A stretch of 64,000 nt of DNA from CAG-217 sp963638105 (GCA_963638105.1 CAVHPP010000005.1:40125-104124); one strand, 5' to 3'; positions 9,088 through 18,059 are shown, numbered from the stretch's first letter. The notes: generated by a model from the letters alone, not told the origin. Numbers and translations: made by a program.

Positions 9088-10122
9088 ATGACCATTAGCG
9101 TAATTGTTCCCATATATAAGGTGGAAGCCTATCTTCGCCAGTGCGTGGACAGTATTTTGGCCCAGACCTATACGGATCTGGATATTGTACTGGTGGACGA
9201 CGGCTCACCGGATAATTGTCCGGCCATTTGCGATGCCTATGCCCGCCGGGACGCGCGGGTGCAGGTGGTGCATAAGCCCAACGGCGGCTTGATGTCCGCA
9301 CGCCAGGCCGGTCTGCGGGTGGCAAAAGGGGATTATGTGGGCTTTGTAGACGGCGACGACTGGATCGAGCCGGATATGTATGCTCGCTTTGCGGCAGCGA
9401 TCACACAGTATGCGCCGGATATGGCTCTTTGCGAGTTCTATTATGCCTTTGCGGACCATAACGAGCCAAGCACCCAGCATTTGCAGCGGGCGTATTATAC
9501 GAAAGCACAGTTGGTACAGGAGATCTATCCCACCATGCTGTACCACGCGCCCTATTATTCCTTTGGTATCAACCCCTGCTGTTGGTCCAAGGTGTTCAAA
9601 AAGGAGCTACTGGAGCAGTGCCTGTACCCGGTCACGCCGGAGGTGAAGATCGGCGAGGACGCCGCGTTTACTTATCCCTGTCTGCTGGCAGCAGAGAGTC
9701 TGGCGTATGTGGACGGCTGCTTGTACCATTATCGCAACAATGCACAGTCTATGACAGCTGCGTTTGACCCGTATTTAACGGAAACGATTTTTATTCCGCT
9801 GGATATTTTGCGGACATATTTTGACACAGATAAACGGGCGCTTTTTGCCCAGTATCAAATGTATGCTGTTTATCTGCTGCAACTTTGGGTGCGCAATCAG
9901 GCATCGCTGGACTGTGATCTGGATCGTAAGGGACTGCGGCAGTCCTGTGCCCGAGTTTGCCAAAATCAGGAGTTGCGGGCACTGCTGGTGTCTGTTCCCG
10001 GTGTCTTGCCAAGACAGGTAGCGGTTGCAGTGCGTGCTGTGCAGCAGCAAAGGCCGGGTCAGCTGTATCTGCTGATCAAAGCCTGGAATTTGTATTACAA
10101 ATTGCGTAATGGGAGAGCATAA
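9088..10122 (+). CDS. Glycosyltransferase family 2
   Basis: This 344-residue GT-A inverting transferase has ISVIVPIYKVE at the N-terminus, VDDGSPDNCP with Asp37-Asp38, and the metal-binding motif DGDDW (88-92), all typical of GT2. The C-terminal third, around LNAWNLYYKLR-like sequence, is variable. It shares clear nucleotide-level similarity in its first 90 codons with the GT2 gene at 10122 and with the broken copy at 13046, so the three form a local paralogue set. The start of the next gene lies on its last base. Confidence 0.88.
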   Translation: MTISVIVPIYKVEAYLRQCVDSILAQTYTDLDIVLVDDGSPDNCPAICDAYARRDARVQVVHKPNGGLMSARQAGLRVAKGDYVGFVDGDDWIEPDMYARFAAAITQYAPDMALCEFYYAFADHNEPSTQHLQRAYYTKAQLVQEIYPTMLYHAPYYSFGINPCCWSKVFKKELLEQCLYPVTPEVKIGEDAAFTYPCLLAAESLAYVDGCLYHYRNNAQSMTAAFDPYLTETIFIPLDILRTYFDTDKRALFAQYQMYAVYLLQLWVRNQASLDCDLDRKGLRQSCARVCQNQELRALLVSVPGVLPRQVAVAVRAVQQQRPGQLYLLIKAWNLYYKLRNGRA

Positions 10123-11066
10123 TGGATTACGGAAAAGTCAGCGTGATCGTACCGATTTATAAAGTGGAGCCGTATTTGGATCGCTGCGTGCAAAGCATTG
10201 TGGACCAGACCTATAAAAATTTAGAGATTATCTTAGTAGACGACGGCTCACCGGACAATTGCCCGGCCATGTGTGACGCCTGGGCGGCGAAAGACGGCCG
10301 TGTGCAGGTGATCCATAAGGAAAACGGCGGCTTTTCGTCAGCGCGCAATGCAGGATTGGACACGGCAACCGGTGCTTATATACAGTTTGTGGACAGCGAC
10401 GACTGGATTTTGCCGGATATGACTGCCGCGCTTGTGTCCTGTGCCGTTAAGGAGAACGCAGATGTTGTGCGCTGTGGCTACTACGAGCATGTGGACGGCG
10501 ATACGCAAGAGATCTGTACCAATTCGCAAACATACTGCCCGGAGTACAATAAACTGGTCATTGATATTATGAATGATGGGTTGATGAGCGGCGCTGTGTG
10601 GAACAAATTGTATAAGCGCGGTGTGCTGGACGGTATTCGCTTTCGCCCCGGATATTCCGAGGATATTTTATTCAATTACTGTGTGATCCAAAAGAAGCCG
10701 AAGATGGTTTATATGACCGGCACTTACTATGTTTATCGGGTGAACCTGGCGTCTGTGACCAATTCTGTGTTCCGGCCGTCGGCGTTCTCTATTATTGAAG
10801 TGAAAAAGCAGATCATGGGTGAGCAGACCGATGGGCAAGTTCGGCCCTATTGCCTGAAAGGCTATCTAAATTCCGCTATGATCGTGATGAACAATATGCT
10901 TAGCAGCGGGCAGTGTCTGGAGTATTATCCCGGTCTGCGGGCGGAGATCTTAAAGTACAAATGGACGGTGTGGCGCTCCTCCTTATATGGAGCGAGAGAC
11001 AAGGCAAAAATGCTGTTGCTGACCCTGTCGGCCAAACTCTATCGCAAGGCTGTGCCTAAAAAGTAG
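10122..11066 (+). CDS. Glycosyltransferase family 2
   Basis: This 314-residue GT2 enzyme has VSVIVPIYKVEPYLDRCV, then VDDGSPDNCP and DSDDW (91-95). Its TAATG junction with the previous GT2 (stop and start share one base) means tight translational coupling. The 5' third is very close in nucleotide sequence to the pseudogene at 13046-13552, which probably arose from it or from a common parent. The specific sugar linkage is unknown. Confidence 0.88.
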   Translation: MDYGKVSVIVPIYKVEPYLDRCVQSIVDQTYKNLEIILVDDGSPDNCPAMCDAWAAKDGRVQVIHKENGGFSSARNAGLDTATGAYIQFVDSDDWILPDMTAALVSCAVKENADVVRCGYYEHVDGDTQEICTNSQTYCPEYNKLVIDIMNDGLMSGAVWNKLYKRGVLDGIRFRPGYSEDILFNYCVIQKKPKMVYMTGTYYVYRVNLASVTNSVFRPSAFSIIEVKKQIMGEQTDGQVRPYCLKGYLNSAMIVMNNMLSSGQCLEYYPGLRAEILKYKWTVWRSSLYGARDKAKMLLLTLSAKLYRKAVPKK

Positions 11067-11074
11067 GTGACTGT

Positions 11075-11989
11075 ATGGAAAAACATGCATATATGATTAT
11101 CGCGCACAATGAATTTGACCTGCTGGAGATCTTGGTGCGGCTTTTGGATGATCCGCGAAATGATATTTATGTTCATATAGATGCTAAGGTCAGGGACTTC
11201 AATTTTAAGTCATTTCAGGCGCTGACACAGTATTCCAAGTTGCGGTTTACGCCGCACCGAATATCCGCGACCTGGGGCGATTTTTCGTTAGTAAATACAG
11301 AGCTGCTCCTTCTACAAACAGCAGTGGCAGGGGAGGATCCGGCGCAGCCCTATGCCTATTACCATTTGATCTCCGGCGTGGACCTGCCCATCAAATCCAA
11401 TGATGAGATACATGCCTTTTTTGAACAAAATGAAGGTAAGGAGTTTGTTCACTTTTCAAAAAATGAGCCGGATCCGGCTTTTGCCACCCGCATTCGGTAC
11501 TACCATCTGTTTCGCAAAAAGCGAAACGAATTTACAAAGGTGCTGGCGCAAATTGCGTTTCGGTTGCAAGTATTGTTTCGGGTGGATCGACTAAAAGGTC
11601 AGAATTTGGTTGTACAAAAAGGCACCAACTGGTTTAGTATTACCGGGGCGTTTGCTAAATACATTACGGCACATACAGATGAAATACAGCGCCGCTTTTC
11701 TTATTGCTATTGTGGTGATGAATTGCTTGTGCAGACTATGCTGGTAAATTCACCTTTTGCTTCCAACTTGTATATGCCAAATTGCAATAACGACCAAATG
11801 GCTTGTGCACGCTTGATTGACTGGGAGCGGGGCAATCCGTATGTGTTTCGCATGGCAGACTATGATGAGATTATGCAATCTCCGGCCATGTTTGCCCGCA
11901 AGTTCAGTATGCAGACGGACCCGGAAATCGTGAAAGCAATACAGGCTGCGTTATGTAATAGAAAAGGAAATACTGTTTATGAAGAGTGA
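11075..11989 (+). CDS. Core-2/I-branching-type glycosyltransferase (GT14-like)
   Basis: This 304-residue protein begins AYMIIAHNEFDLLEILVRLL, then DIYVHIDAK. Further on it has YYHLISGVDLPIKS and a GTNWFSIT block, the pattern of the beta-1,6-N-acetylglucosaminyltransferase (Branch, PF02485) family. Bacterial members occur in capsule clusters and transfer hexoses or xylose. From here to about 14.6 kb the DNA is visibly richer in A and T than the flanking genes, which hints at separate acquisition. The last codons overlap the acyltransferase start by 11 bases. Confidence 0.8.
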   Translation: MEKHAYMIIAHNEFDLLEILVRLLDDPRNDIYVHIDAKVRDFNFKSFQALTQYSKLRFTPHRISATWGDFSLVNTELLLLQTAVAGEDPAQPYAYYHLISGVDLPIKSNDEIHAFFEQNEGKEFVHFSKNEPDPAFATRIRYYHLFRKKRNEFTKVLAQIAFRLQVLFRVDRLKGQNLVVQKGTNWFSITGAFAKYITAHTDEIQRRFSYCYCGDELLVQTMLVNSPFASNLYMPNCNNDQMACARLIDWERGNPYVFRMADYDEIMQSPAMFARKFSMQTDPEIVKAIQAALCNRKGNTVYEE

Positions 11990-13013
11990 GCAGTGGAAAT
12001 GGGTGGATATAGCTAAGGGTATTGGTATCATTCTTGTGTTTTTAGGACATTTCAATATCCCGGATACATTGAGAGCGGAAATATACACTTTCCACATTCC
12101 TTTATTTTTCTTTTTGTCCGGCGTTGTTTTTAATGGCGATAAACCGATCAAGCGTTTCTTAGGTGATGAAGCAAAGCGAATGATCGTGCCTTACTATTGT
12201 TGGGCGTTTTTCTATTTTGTTTTGTTCAAACTGCTTGCGCAGATCGTACGCGGACAAAGTGTCAATATTGGCAAAGATATATATACATATCTGACCATGG
12301 GAAGAAAAGATACGATATGGTTTTTGAGCGCCTTATTGTGCGTGCAGGTGATGGCATACATATTTTTGCGATGGGTCAAAAATAACAAAGCGTTGTTTAT
12401 GTTCTTTGCGTTGTTACTTTTTTCGATCTGCTATTTGTTTTTTTACCGGCGCGGGCTTTGTAATTTTTGGATAAATGCAGATGCGGCAATGATGGCACTG
12501 CCTTTCTTTGCATTGGGGTACAATTATCGTTATTACAGAGCTGATATCGAAGCTAAATTACTGCATGGCGGTTGGGCATACTGGCTTTTGTTTATTACGC
12601 TTTTCTTAGCAAATATAGGTTTGGGATATTTGAATTATCATCTTACCGGTGTGCAGGTGGATATGTTTCGCAACAGCTATGGAAATCCATTTTTGATGTT
12701 GCTGTCGGCTTGTAGTGGTATAGCGGCAGTGGTGCTGTTATCCTATCGGATAAATGTGCGGTGGATTGCATACGTTGGTAAGAATTCTATGATTTATTTT
12801 GTAGCGCACCAAAGATTTTATGCAGTAGTAGATCCGTATGTACTGCGCATATTGGGTATTCATATTAAAAATGCACTACTATTGCAATGGACGAATGTTG
12901 TGGTGATGGTGATTGCTTGTATTTTGCTCTTTAGCTTGATTAATGCGGCTTTGTCGCATATTCCGGCTATGGCATTTATGTTTGGAATTAAGCCGAGCAA
13001 ATCCTCTAAATGA
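11979..13013 (+). CDS. Acyltransferase family 3 membrane protein
   Basis: This 344-residue membrane protein has about ten hydrophobic helices. The opening WVDIAKGIGIILVFLGHFN, followed by FHIPLFFFLSGVVF, is the standard start of acyltransferase-3 proteins, with the catalytic His in the GHFN segment. Such proteins move acetyl or succinyl groups onto polysaccharide at the membrane. An AAAAGGAAA ribosome site lies before the ATG, inside the end of the GT14-like gene. It probably O-acylates the repeat unit. A permease-like role without transfer activity cannot be excluded. Confidence 0.82.
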   Translation: MKSEQWKWVDIAKGIGIILVFLGHFNIPDTLRAEIYTFHIPLFFFLSGVVFNGDKPIKRFLGDEAKRMIVPYYCWAFFYFVLFKLLAQIVRGQSVNIGKDIYTYLTMGRKDTIWFLSALLCVQVMAYIFLRWVKNNKALFMFFALLLFSICYLFFYRRGLCNFWINADAAMMALPFFALGYNYRYYRADIEAKLLHGGWAYWLLFITLFLANIGLGYLNYHLTGVQVDMFRNSYGNPFLMLLSACSGIAAVVLLSYRINVRWIAYVGKNSMIYFVAHQRFYAVVDPYVLRILGIHIKNALLLQWTNVVVMVIACILLFSLINAALSHIPAMAFMFGIKPSKSSK

Positions 13014-13045
13014 TAAAGGTATCAGAAGAAAGGTTATTGTTACAA

Positions 13046-13552
13046 ATGAGGTTGAATATGAATGAAGCGCCCCTGATCTCGGTGATCGTGCCGGTTTATA
13101 AAGTGGAGCAGTATTTGGATCGGTGCGTGCAGCGCATTGTGAATTAAACTTATCAAAAATTGGAGATCATCTTAGTAGACGACAACTTATCGGATAACTG
13201 CCCGGCCATGTGTGACGCCTGGGCGGAGAAAGACAGCCGCATTCGTGTGATCCATAAAGAGAACGGCGGCGTTGCGTCTGCTAGAAATGTCGGTCTTGAT
13301 AATGCGGTGGGACAATATATTAGTTTTGTTGATTCGGATGATTGGATTGATTCGACGATGATAGCGGAGTTGGTTTCTTGTGCAGCCGAGTATCATACAG
13401 ATGTAACCGGAATGCTTTATCGCATTGTTTATTCAAATGGCTGGAAGACGGATATGCGTATTGCGGATGATGTACCTGATATCATCTATTCCACACACTG
13501 TATGGAATCATTTTATGGATGCAACAAATTTTTACGGAAAAATCTGCATTAA
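13046..13552 (+). pseudogene. Broken GT2 glycosyltransferase (internal stop, 3' truncation)
   Basis: The reading frame from the ATG at 13046 gives a normal GT2 N-terminus (ISVIVPVYKVEQYLDRCV) and then an in-frame TAA at 13145-13147, where the paralogue at 10122 has CAG (Gln). After the stop the same frame continues with EIILVDDN, DNCPAMCDAWAEKD and VDSDDWID. It ends at GCNKFLRKNLH, about 140 residues short of the paralogues. The 5' part is close in DNA sequence to the 10122 gene, while the 3' part is AT-rich and different. Both lesions argue against function. A truncated product starting at the TTG at 13160 would lack the first GT2 strand. Confidence 0.85.
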
Positions 13553-13565
13553 GGATTAATATCGG

Positions 13566-14657
13566 ATGAAAAATGAGAAAAAAAGCAAAATAGGAATTGC
13601 CACAATTGTTGGCCAGGCCAATTATGGCAACCGCTTGCAGAATTATGCGCTGGATTCTGTTTTGTGCAATCTTGGCTTTGATACGGTGACCTTTAATGAT
13701 CCGCTTCAAGTGTCCTTTTCAATAAAACATTGGATCAAACAGGAAGTAAAGCGCATTTTTGGATTGCGGGATGGCTATATGCTGCGTCGTTTTCGACGGT
13801 TTAAGAAATGGGATAAACGCCATTTGCAATGGCAGGATTACCATCGGGCGGGCGATTGCGATTATGTGGTGCTTGGCTCCGATCAAATTTGGAACCCCGA
13901 TTTTTGGTTTGTGCGTGAAGCGCTGGACTTTTATTTTGGCACATTCGCTGAACCGCAAAAGCGGATTGCCTATGCAGCCAGCATTGGTATAGATCAAATC
14001 CCAAAAGAGTTAGAGGACAAGTATATACAAGAATTATCTGCACTTAAATCTATTTCTGTTCGAGAAAAACAGGGCGCACAAATCATACAGAATCTAACCG
14101 GTCGATCTGTCCCTGTGGTGCTGGATCCGACGATGTTGCTGACAGAACAGGCGTGGACGGCACTGGAAAAGAAGCCGAACTATATGGTGAAAAAGCAATT
14201 TTTATTGACTTATTTCTTAGGTGCGCTTTCTACAGAACGGCAAGCGTTTATTCAAAACATTGCAGATAAGTACGATTTGCAATGGGTCGCTTTAGATAGC
14301 GAATGGGTGGATAAGCCTCAAAATCTGGCGCACTATATGACCACGCCGGACGAATTTATTTGGCTGGTGCATCACAGTCAGCTGGTGCTGACGGATTCGT
14401 TCCACGGCAGTGTGTTTTCTATACTCTTTGGCAAGCCGTTTCGCAGCTTTACAAGAGAAGACAACAACTTAGACATGGGGAGTAGGCTGGATACTCTTTT
14501 TGGCAGCCTTGGCATTGGCGACTGGTGCCGCGGCTCCGTGCAGGAGGACCCGGACCACATTTTTTATAAAGACTATGCTTCTGTTCCGGCGGCTTTGGAG
14601 CGGGAGCGGCAATTTGCACTGGATTATTTGAAGAACGCTTTGGAGATTCATGAGTAA
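13566..14657 (+). CDS. Polysaccharide pyruvyl transferase family protein
   Basis: This 363-residue cytoplasmic protein has KIGIATIVGQANYGNRLQNYAL at the start, VVLGSDQIWNP in the middle and LTDSFHGSVFSILF near the C-terminus. These are the hallmark blocks of the CsaB/PssM pyruvyl transferase family (PF04230), which transfers a ketal-linked pyruvate from phosphoenolpyruvate to a sugar. It begins 13 bases after the pseudogene stop. The ATG of the flippase lies eight bases inside its end. Pyruvylation would add negative charge to the polymer. Confidence 0.82.
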   Translation: MKNEKKSKIGIATIVGQANYGNRLQNYALDSVLCNLGFDTVTFNDPLQVSFSIKHWIKQEVKRIFGLRDGYMLRRFRRFKKWDKRHLQWQDYHRAGDCDYVVLGSDQIWNPDFWFVREALDFYFGTFAEPQKRIAYAASIGIDQIPKELEDKYIQELSALKSISVREKQGAQIIQNLTGRSVPVVLDPTMLLTEQAWTALEKKPNYMVKKQFLLTYFLGALSTERQAFIQNIADKYDLQWVALDSEWVDKPQNLAHYMTTPDEFIWLVHHSQLVLTDSFHGSVFSILFGKPFRSFTREDNNLDMGSRLDTLFGSLGIGDWCRGSVQEDPDHIFYKDYASVPAALERERQFALDYLKNALEIHE

Positions 14658-16209
14658 CGACAGCAGAACGAAAAACGCGGCGCGGAATTTGTTTTTTGGC
14701 ACGATAACGCGAATTTACAACTTAATCATTCCGTTCTTAATGCGCACGGCCATGATTTATTGGCTGGGTATGGAGTATGTGGGGTTGAACAGTCTGTTTA
14801 CCTCCATTTTGTCCGTGCTGAATTTGGCGGAACTGGGCGTCGGCTCGGCTATGACCTTTAGTATGTATAAGCCCATTGCTCAGCAGGATACCACCCGCAT
14901 TTGCGCTCTTATGCGACTCTATAAGATTTATTACCGTATTGTGGGAGCCGTGATCTTAGTAGCCGGTTTGGTGATTATTCCGGCGCTGCCCATGCTGGTG
15001 AAGAAAGACCTGCCGCCGAATGTAAATCTTTATGTTCTCTACCTGATCAATTTGCTGACCACGGTGGTTAGTTATTGGCTGTTTGCGTATAAAAACTGCC
15101 TGCTCTTTGCCCACCAGCGTAATGATATTGGCGACAAGATCGGCTATGTTATCAACACGGTGAAATACGGCGCGCAGTTGGCGGTGCTGTACTTTATGCG
15201 GGACTATTATGCTTTTATCATTGTGGCGCTGCTGTCCGGTGTGGTGAGCAATATTGTAACCGCTATTGTGGTGGACAAGTTATATCCCCGGTACAAGGCA
15301 ATGGGCAAACTGCCAAAGGCAGAAGTGCAGATCATCAATAAGCGGATTAAAGATCTGTTTACTTCAAAGATCGGCAGCGTAGTTTACGATTCTGCGGACA
15401 CGCTGGTGATTTCGGCTTTTTTAGGTCTAACGGCTCTTGCCAAGTACCAAAACTACTTTTTTGTAATGAATACCATTTTCGGTTTTGTTACCCTGATCAC
15501 CAGTTCCAGCTTAGCGGGGATCGGTAACAGCTTGGTAACCGAGAGCGAGGAGAAAAACTATAAGGACCTGCGGAAATTTACTTTTCTGCTGTCCTGGTTG
15601 TCGGCTTTTTGCATTTGCTGTTTTGCCTGTCTATATCAGCCGTTTATGACCCTTTGGGTGGGCAAGGACAACTTGCTGCCCTACGGTATGGTGGTGATCC
15701 TCTGCGCGTATTTTATCATTCGCCAGATCAATAATCTACTGAATTTGTACAAGGACGCAGCGGGTATGTGGCACGAGGACCGCTGGCGCCCGCTGATCTG
15801 CTCCCTGGTGAACCTGGTGGTGAACCTGATTTTGGTGCAGTTTTGGGGGCTTTACGGCATTTTAATCTCCACCATCATTGCCATGTTGGTGGTGGGTATG
15901 CCCTGGCTGACCCATAATTTGTTTACCGTGGTGTTCCATTGCAGTTGGAAACCCTATGTGGGTCGCACCCTACGCTATGTGGCGCTGGCGGCAGTCTGCT
16001 GCGGCGCGTGTATTGGCATTTGCCACTTTATCACGCTGCCGTCGCTGATCGTGACGATGATTTTACGGCTGCTTGTGTGTGCCGTGCTGCCCAATGGCGT
16101 GTTCCTGATCGCATATCGAAAAACAGATGAATTCGCCTATTTTGCCGGTTTACTAAACCGTTTGACTAAGGGCAAGGTGCCTGTGCTGCGGAGGTGGTCC
16201 GGTTGCTGA
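14650..16209 (+). CDS. Wzx-type oligosaccharide flippase
   Basis: This 519-residue MOP-superfamily membrane protein is of usual flippase length, with about 12-14 predicted helices starting at residues 25-45. N-terminal NLFFGTITRIYNLIIPFLMRT and the downstream GLNSLFTSILSVLNLAELGVG resemble polysaccharide exporters of Gram-positive bacteria. It should move the undecaprenyl-linked repeat unit across the membrane ahead of the EpsG-like polymerase. It overlaps the pyruvyl transferase at its start and the iron-sulfur protein at its end. Base composition is back to that of the main operon. Confidence 0.85.
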   Translation: MSNDSRTKNAARNLFFGTITRIYNLIIPFLMRTAMIYWLGMEYVGLNSLFTSILSVLNLAELGVGSAMTFSMYKPIAQQDTTRICALMRLYKIYYRIVGAVILVAGLVIIPALPMLVKKDLPPNVNLYVLYLINLLTTVVSYWLFAYKNCLLFAHQRNDIGDKIGYVINTVKYGAQLAVLYFMRDYYAFIIVALLSGVVSNIVTAIVVDKLYPRYKAMGKLPKAEVQIINKRIKDLFTSKIGSVVYDSADTLVISAFLGLTALAKYQNYFFVMNTIFGFVTLITSSSLAGIGNSLVTESEEKNYKDLRKFTFLLSWLSAFCICCFACLYQPFMTLWVGKDNLLPYGMVVILCAYFIIRQINNLLNLYKDAAGMWHEDRWRPLICSLVNLVVNLILVQFWGLYGILISTIIAMLVVGMPWLTHNLFTVVFHCSWKPYVGRTLRYVALAAVCCGACIGICHFITLPSLIVTMILRLLVCAVLPNGVFLIAYRKTDEFAYFAGLLNRLTKGKVPVLRRWSGC

Positions 16210-17336
16210 AAACGCCGAAAGTGCGCTGCACCGGCTGTACCGCTTGCGTGGCAGCATGCCCCAAGAGCTGTTTGCGTATGGAGCGGGACAAGGAGGGCTT
16301 TTTCTACCCTGTGGCAGATGAAGCGGCTTGTATAAATTGTGACCGCTGCAACCGGGTTTGCCCGGCGCAAAAGCCGTTGCCGGTGGAGGAAAAGGAATCC
16401 CTTTGCTACGCCGCCATTTCTCGGCAAGACCGACAGCGGGCGCAAAGTTCCTCCGGTGGCGTGTTCTCCCTTTTGGCGGAGAAAGTGCTGGAGCAGGGCG
16501 GCACGGTCTACGGTGCGGCCATGGAGCCGGATCTGACGGTGCGCCATCTGCGCATAACGCATACAGAGGATCTGCCCCGACTGATGGGCAGCAAATATGT
16601 GCAAAGCCGGATGAGGGATTGCTTCACTAAAGTGCGACTGGATTTGGAACAGGGCAGGAAAGTGCTGTTCTCCGGCACCGGCTGCCAGGTGCAAGGGCTG
16701 CTGGGCTATTTAGGCGGACCAAAGCCGGGATTACTGACGGTAGATGTGATCTGCCACGGCGTGCCGTCGGAAGCGGTATGGCAGGCTTATGCCAAGGCCA
16801 TCGGTGCGCAGCTGCCCTTGTCTTTTCGGGACAAATCCACCGGCTGGCAGCAGTATTCCGTGCAACTGAATGGTACGGCGCATCCGTACAGGCAGGACCC
16901 GTATATGCGGCTGTTCCTGTCCGATGTGATCCTGCGCCCGTCCTGCTATCATTGCCCGGCCAAGGGCGCAAGCCGTGTGTCGGACCTGACCTTAGCGGAC
17001 TTTTGGGGAATTCAAAATGCGGACCCTACCATGTTTGACGATAAGGGCACCTCACTGGTGTTGGTACACAGCGCCGCCGGGGAACAAGCTTTGGCGCAGA
17101 TCCGACCGGACCTGGTGCTGAAAGCAGAACCGTTGGAGTCGGCTTTAGCCGGGAACCCCAGCGCGGTGCATTCCGCTGCGGAGCCGAAAGCACGGGCTGC
17201 GTTCTTTGCGGAATTTGAAAAACGGCAAGGGGATTTAGACTACCGGCGAGCGGCGGACAAGTATTGCTTGTTCTACGGCAAAAGTGTAAAACAAAAGGCT
17301 GTTGCCTGTGCCAAAAAGCTGCTGCGCAGAGGCTAA
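16194..17336 (+). CDS. FrhB-like iron-sulfur protein (F420 hydrogenase/dehydrogenase beta family)
   Basis: This 380-residue protein carries two 4Fe-4S ligand sets near the N-terminus: Cys12, 15, 18, 22 and Cys46, 49, 52, 56. The FrhB-like N and C domains follow (SSGGVFSLLAE, FSGTGCQVQGLLGYLG and VDVICHGVPS). Family members bind flavin and move electrons. In Gram-positive capsule clusters a copy often sits beside a pyruvyl transferase and a flippase, with no settled role. I use the GTG start at 16194, 15 bases inside wzx. This is the last gene of the operon; I see no clear terminator before the CIRCE site. Confidence 0.8.
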   Translation: MVRLLKTPKVRCTGCTACVAACPKSCLRMERDKEGFFYPVADEAACINCDRCNRVCPAQKPLPVEEKESLCYAAISRQDRQRAQSSSGGVFSLLAEKVLEQGGTVYGAAMEPDLTVRHLRITHTEDLPRLMGSKYVQSRMRDCFTKVRLDLEQGRKVLFSGTGCQVQGLLGYLGGPKPGLLTVDVICHGVPSEAVWQAYAKAIGAQLPLSFRDKSTGWQQYSVQLNGTAHPYRQDPYMRLFLSDVILRPSCYHCPAKGASRVSDLTLADFWGIQNADPTMFDDKGTSLVLVHSAAGEQALAQIRPDLVLKAEPLESALAGNPSAVHSAAEPKARAAFFAEFEKRQGDLDYRRAADKYCLFYGKSVKQKAVACAKKLLRRG

Positions 17337-17366
17337 AGCACTGAAAAATGTAATAAATGGCACATA

Positions 17367-17393
17367 TTAGCACTCTTGCAAAAAGAGTGCCAA
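17367..17393. promoter_or_regulatory. CIRCE operator (HrcA binding site)
   Basis: TTAGCACTC-N9-GAGTGCCAA matches the CIRCE consensus TTAGCACTC-N9-GAGTGCTAA at all but one base, with the standard nine-base spacer. HrcA binds this dyad and represses heat-shock genes. It lies about 215 bases upstream of the Hsp20 start and no other heat-shock gene is near, so Hsp20 is the likely target. Confidence 0.92.
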
Positions 17394-17433
17394 TTGTTTA
17401 TCTTTTGTTCACACGTTATTCATAAATAGGGTC

Positions 17434-17609
17434 TATAGTAAGAATTGTTCCAAGGGAGGAACAAAAGGAAGAGCAATGCAAACCGTGCGTTAGAATCAGA
17501 AAGGAGTTGGTACCCATGGGTAGCAACCAAGCGCAGTCGGCAACTTAATCTTACCGAATCTGCATATAAAGTTAGCAACAGTTTGAATTTCATTTTGGAG
17601 GTAACAATT
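17434..17609 (+). promoter_or_regulatory. Hsp20 promoter -10 and long structured 5' leader
   Basis: TATAGT (17434-17439) is the best -10; no good -35 stands 17 bases upstream, and TTGTTT-N17-TATTCA (17394-17422) is an alternative. Just after the -10 is a perfect 7-bp hairpin, TTGTTCC (17445-17451) with GGAACAA (17458-17464) and a six-base loop AAGGGA. Two mini-ORFs follow: five codons at 17476-17493 and ten codons at 17516-17548, the latter with AAGGAG nine bases before its ATG. The Hsp20 ribosome site GGAGG ends about ten bases before 17610. The leader could add post-transcriptional heat control. Confidence 0.5.
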
Positions 17610-18059
17610 ATGCTGAATCGTAGAAATAATCATGCAATGACCACTTATGATCCCTTTAGAGAGATGGATAACTTTGAGCGCCACTTTTTTGCGGACCCCT
17701 TTGGGGTGTTCTTCAGTGACGACAGCCAGTCCGCCTTTAAGACGGATATTACCGATGAGGGCGATGCTTACAAATTGGAAGCGGATCTGCCCGGGTTCGA
17801 TAAGAAAGACATTCATGTAGATATTAACGGCGATCGGATGACCGTCAACGCCCAGCGCCACTCCGAGTATGAGGAGAAGGACAAGAAGGGCAAGTACATT
17901 CGCTCCGAGCGTTCTTATGGTACGTACAGCCGCAGCTTTGATGTAAGCGGTGTAGATACCCAGGGTATTAAGGGCGGCTACAAGGACGGCGTGCTGACCT
18001 TGACTTTGCCCAAGAAGGCGGAGGACACACCCACGAACCACAGAATTGATCTGGAATAA
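17610..18059 (+). CDS. Hsp20/alpha-crystallin small heat shock protein
   Basis: This 149-residue ATP-independent holdase starts at the ATG that has a strong TTTTGGAGG site upstream; a longer in-frame reading through the leader is rejected. The alpha-crystallin domain runs from about residue 42 (FKTDITDEGDAYKLEADLPGF) to the end, with GVLTLTLPKK as the conserved A-x-x-x-n-G-v-L-like segment. A final I-x-L-like tail (RIDLE) may mediate oligomer contacts. The CIRCE site upstream implies HrcA repression, released on heat or protein stress. It is monocistronic, with a terminator 90 bases after the stop. Confidence 0.93.
   Translation: MLNRRNNHAMTTYDPFREMDNFERHFFADPFGVFFSDDSQSAFKTDITDEGDAYKLEADLPGFDKKDIHVDINGDRMTVNAQRHSEYEEKDKKGKYIRSERSYGTYSRSFDVSGVDTQGIKGGYKDGVLTLTLPKKAEDTPTNHRIDLE

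Noticed and set aside
13145..13147. In-frame TAA in the GT2 remnant as possible recoding or a different genetic code
   Set aside because: All other genes end normally at TAA, TAG or TGA, and the same frame is also truncated at the 3' end, so a plain pseudogene is simpler.
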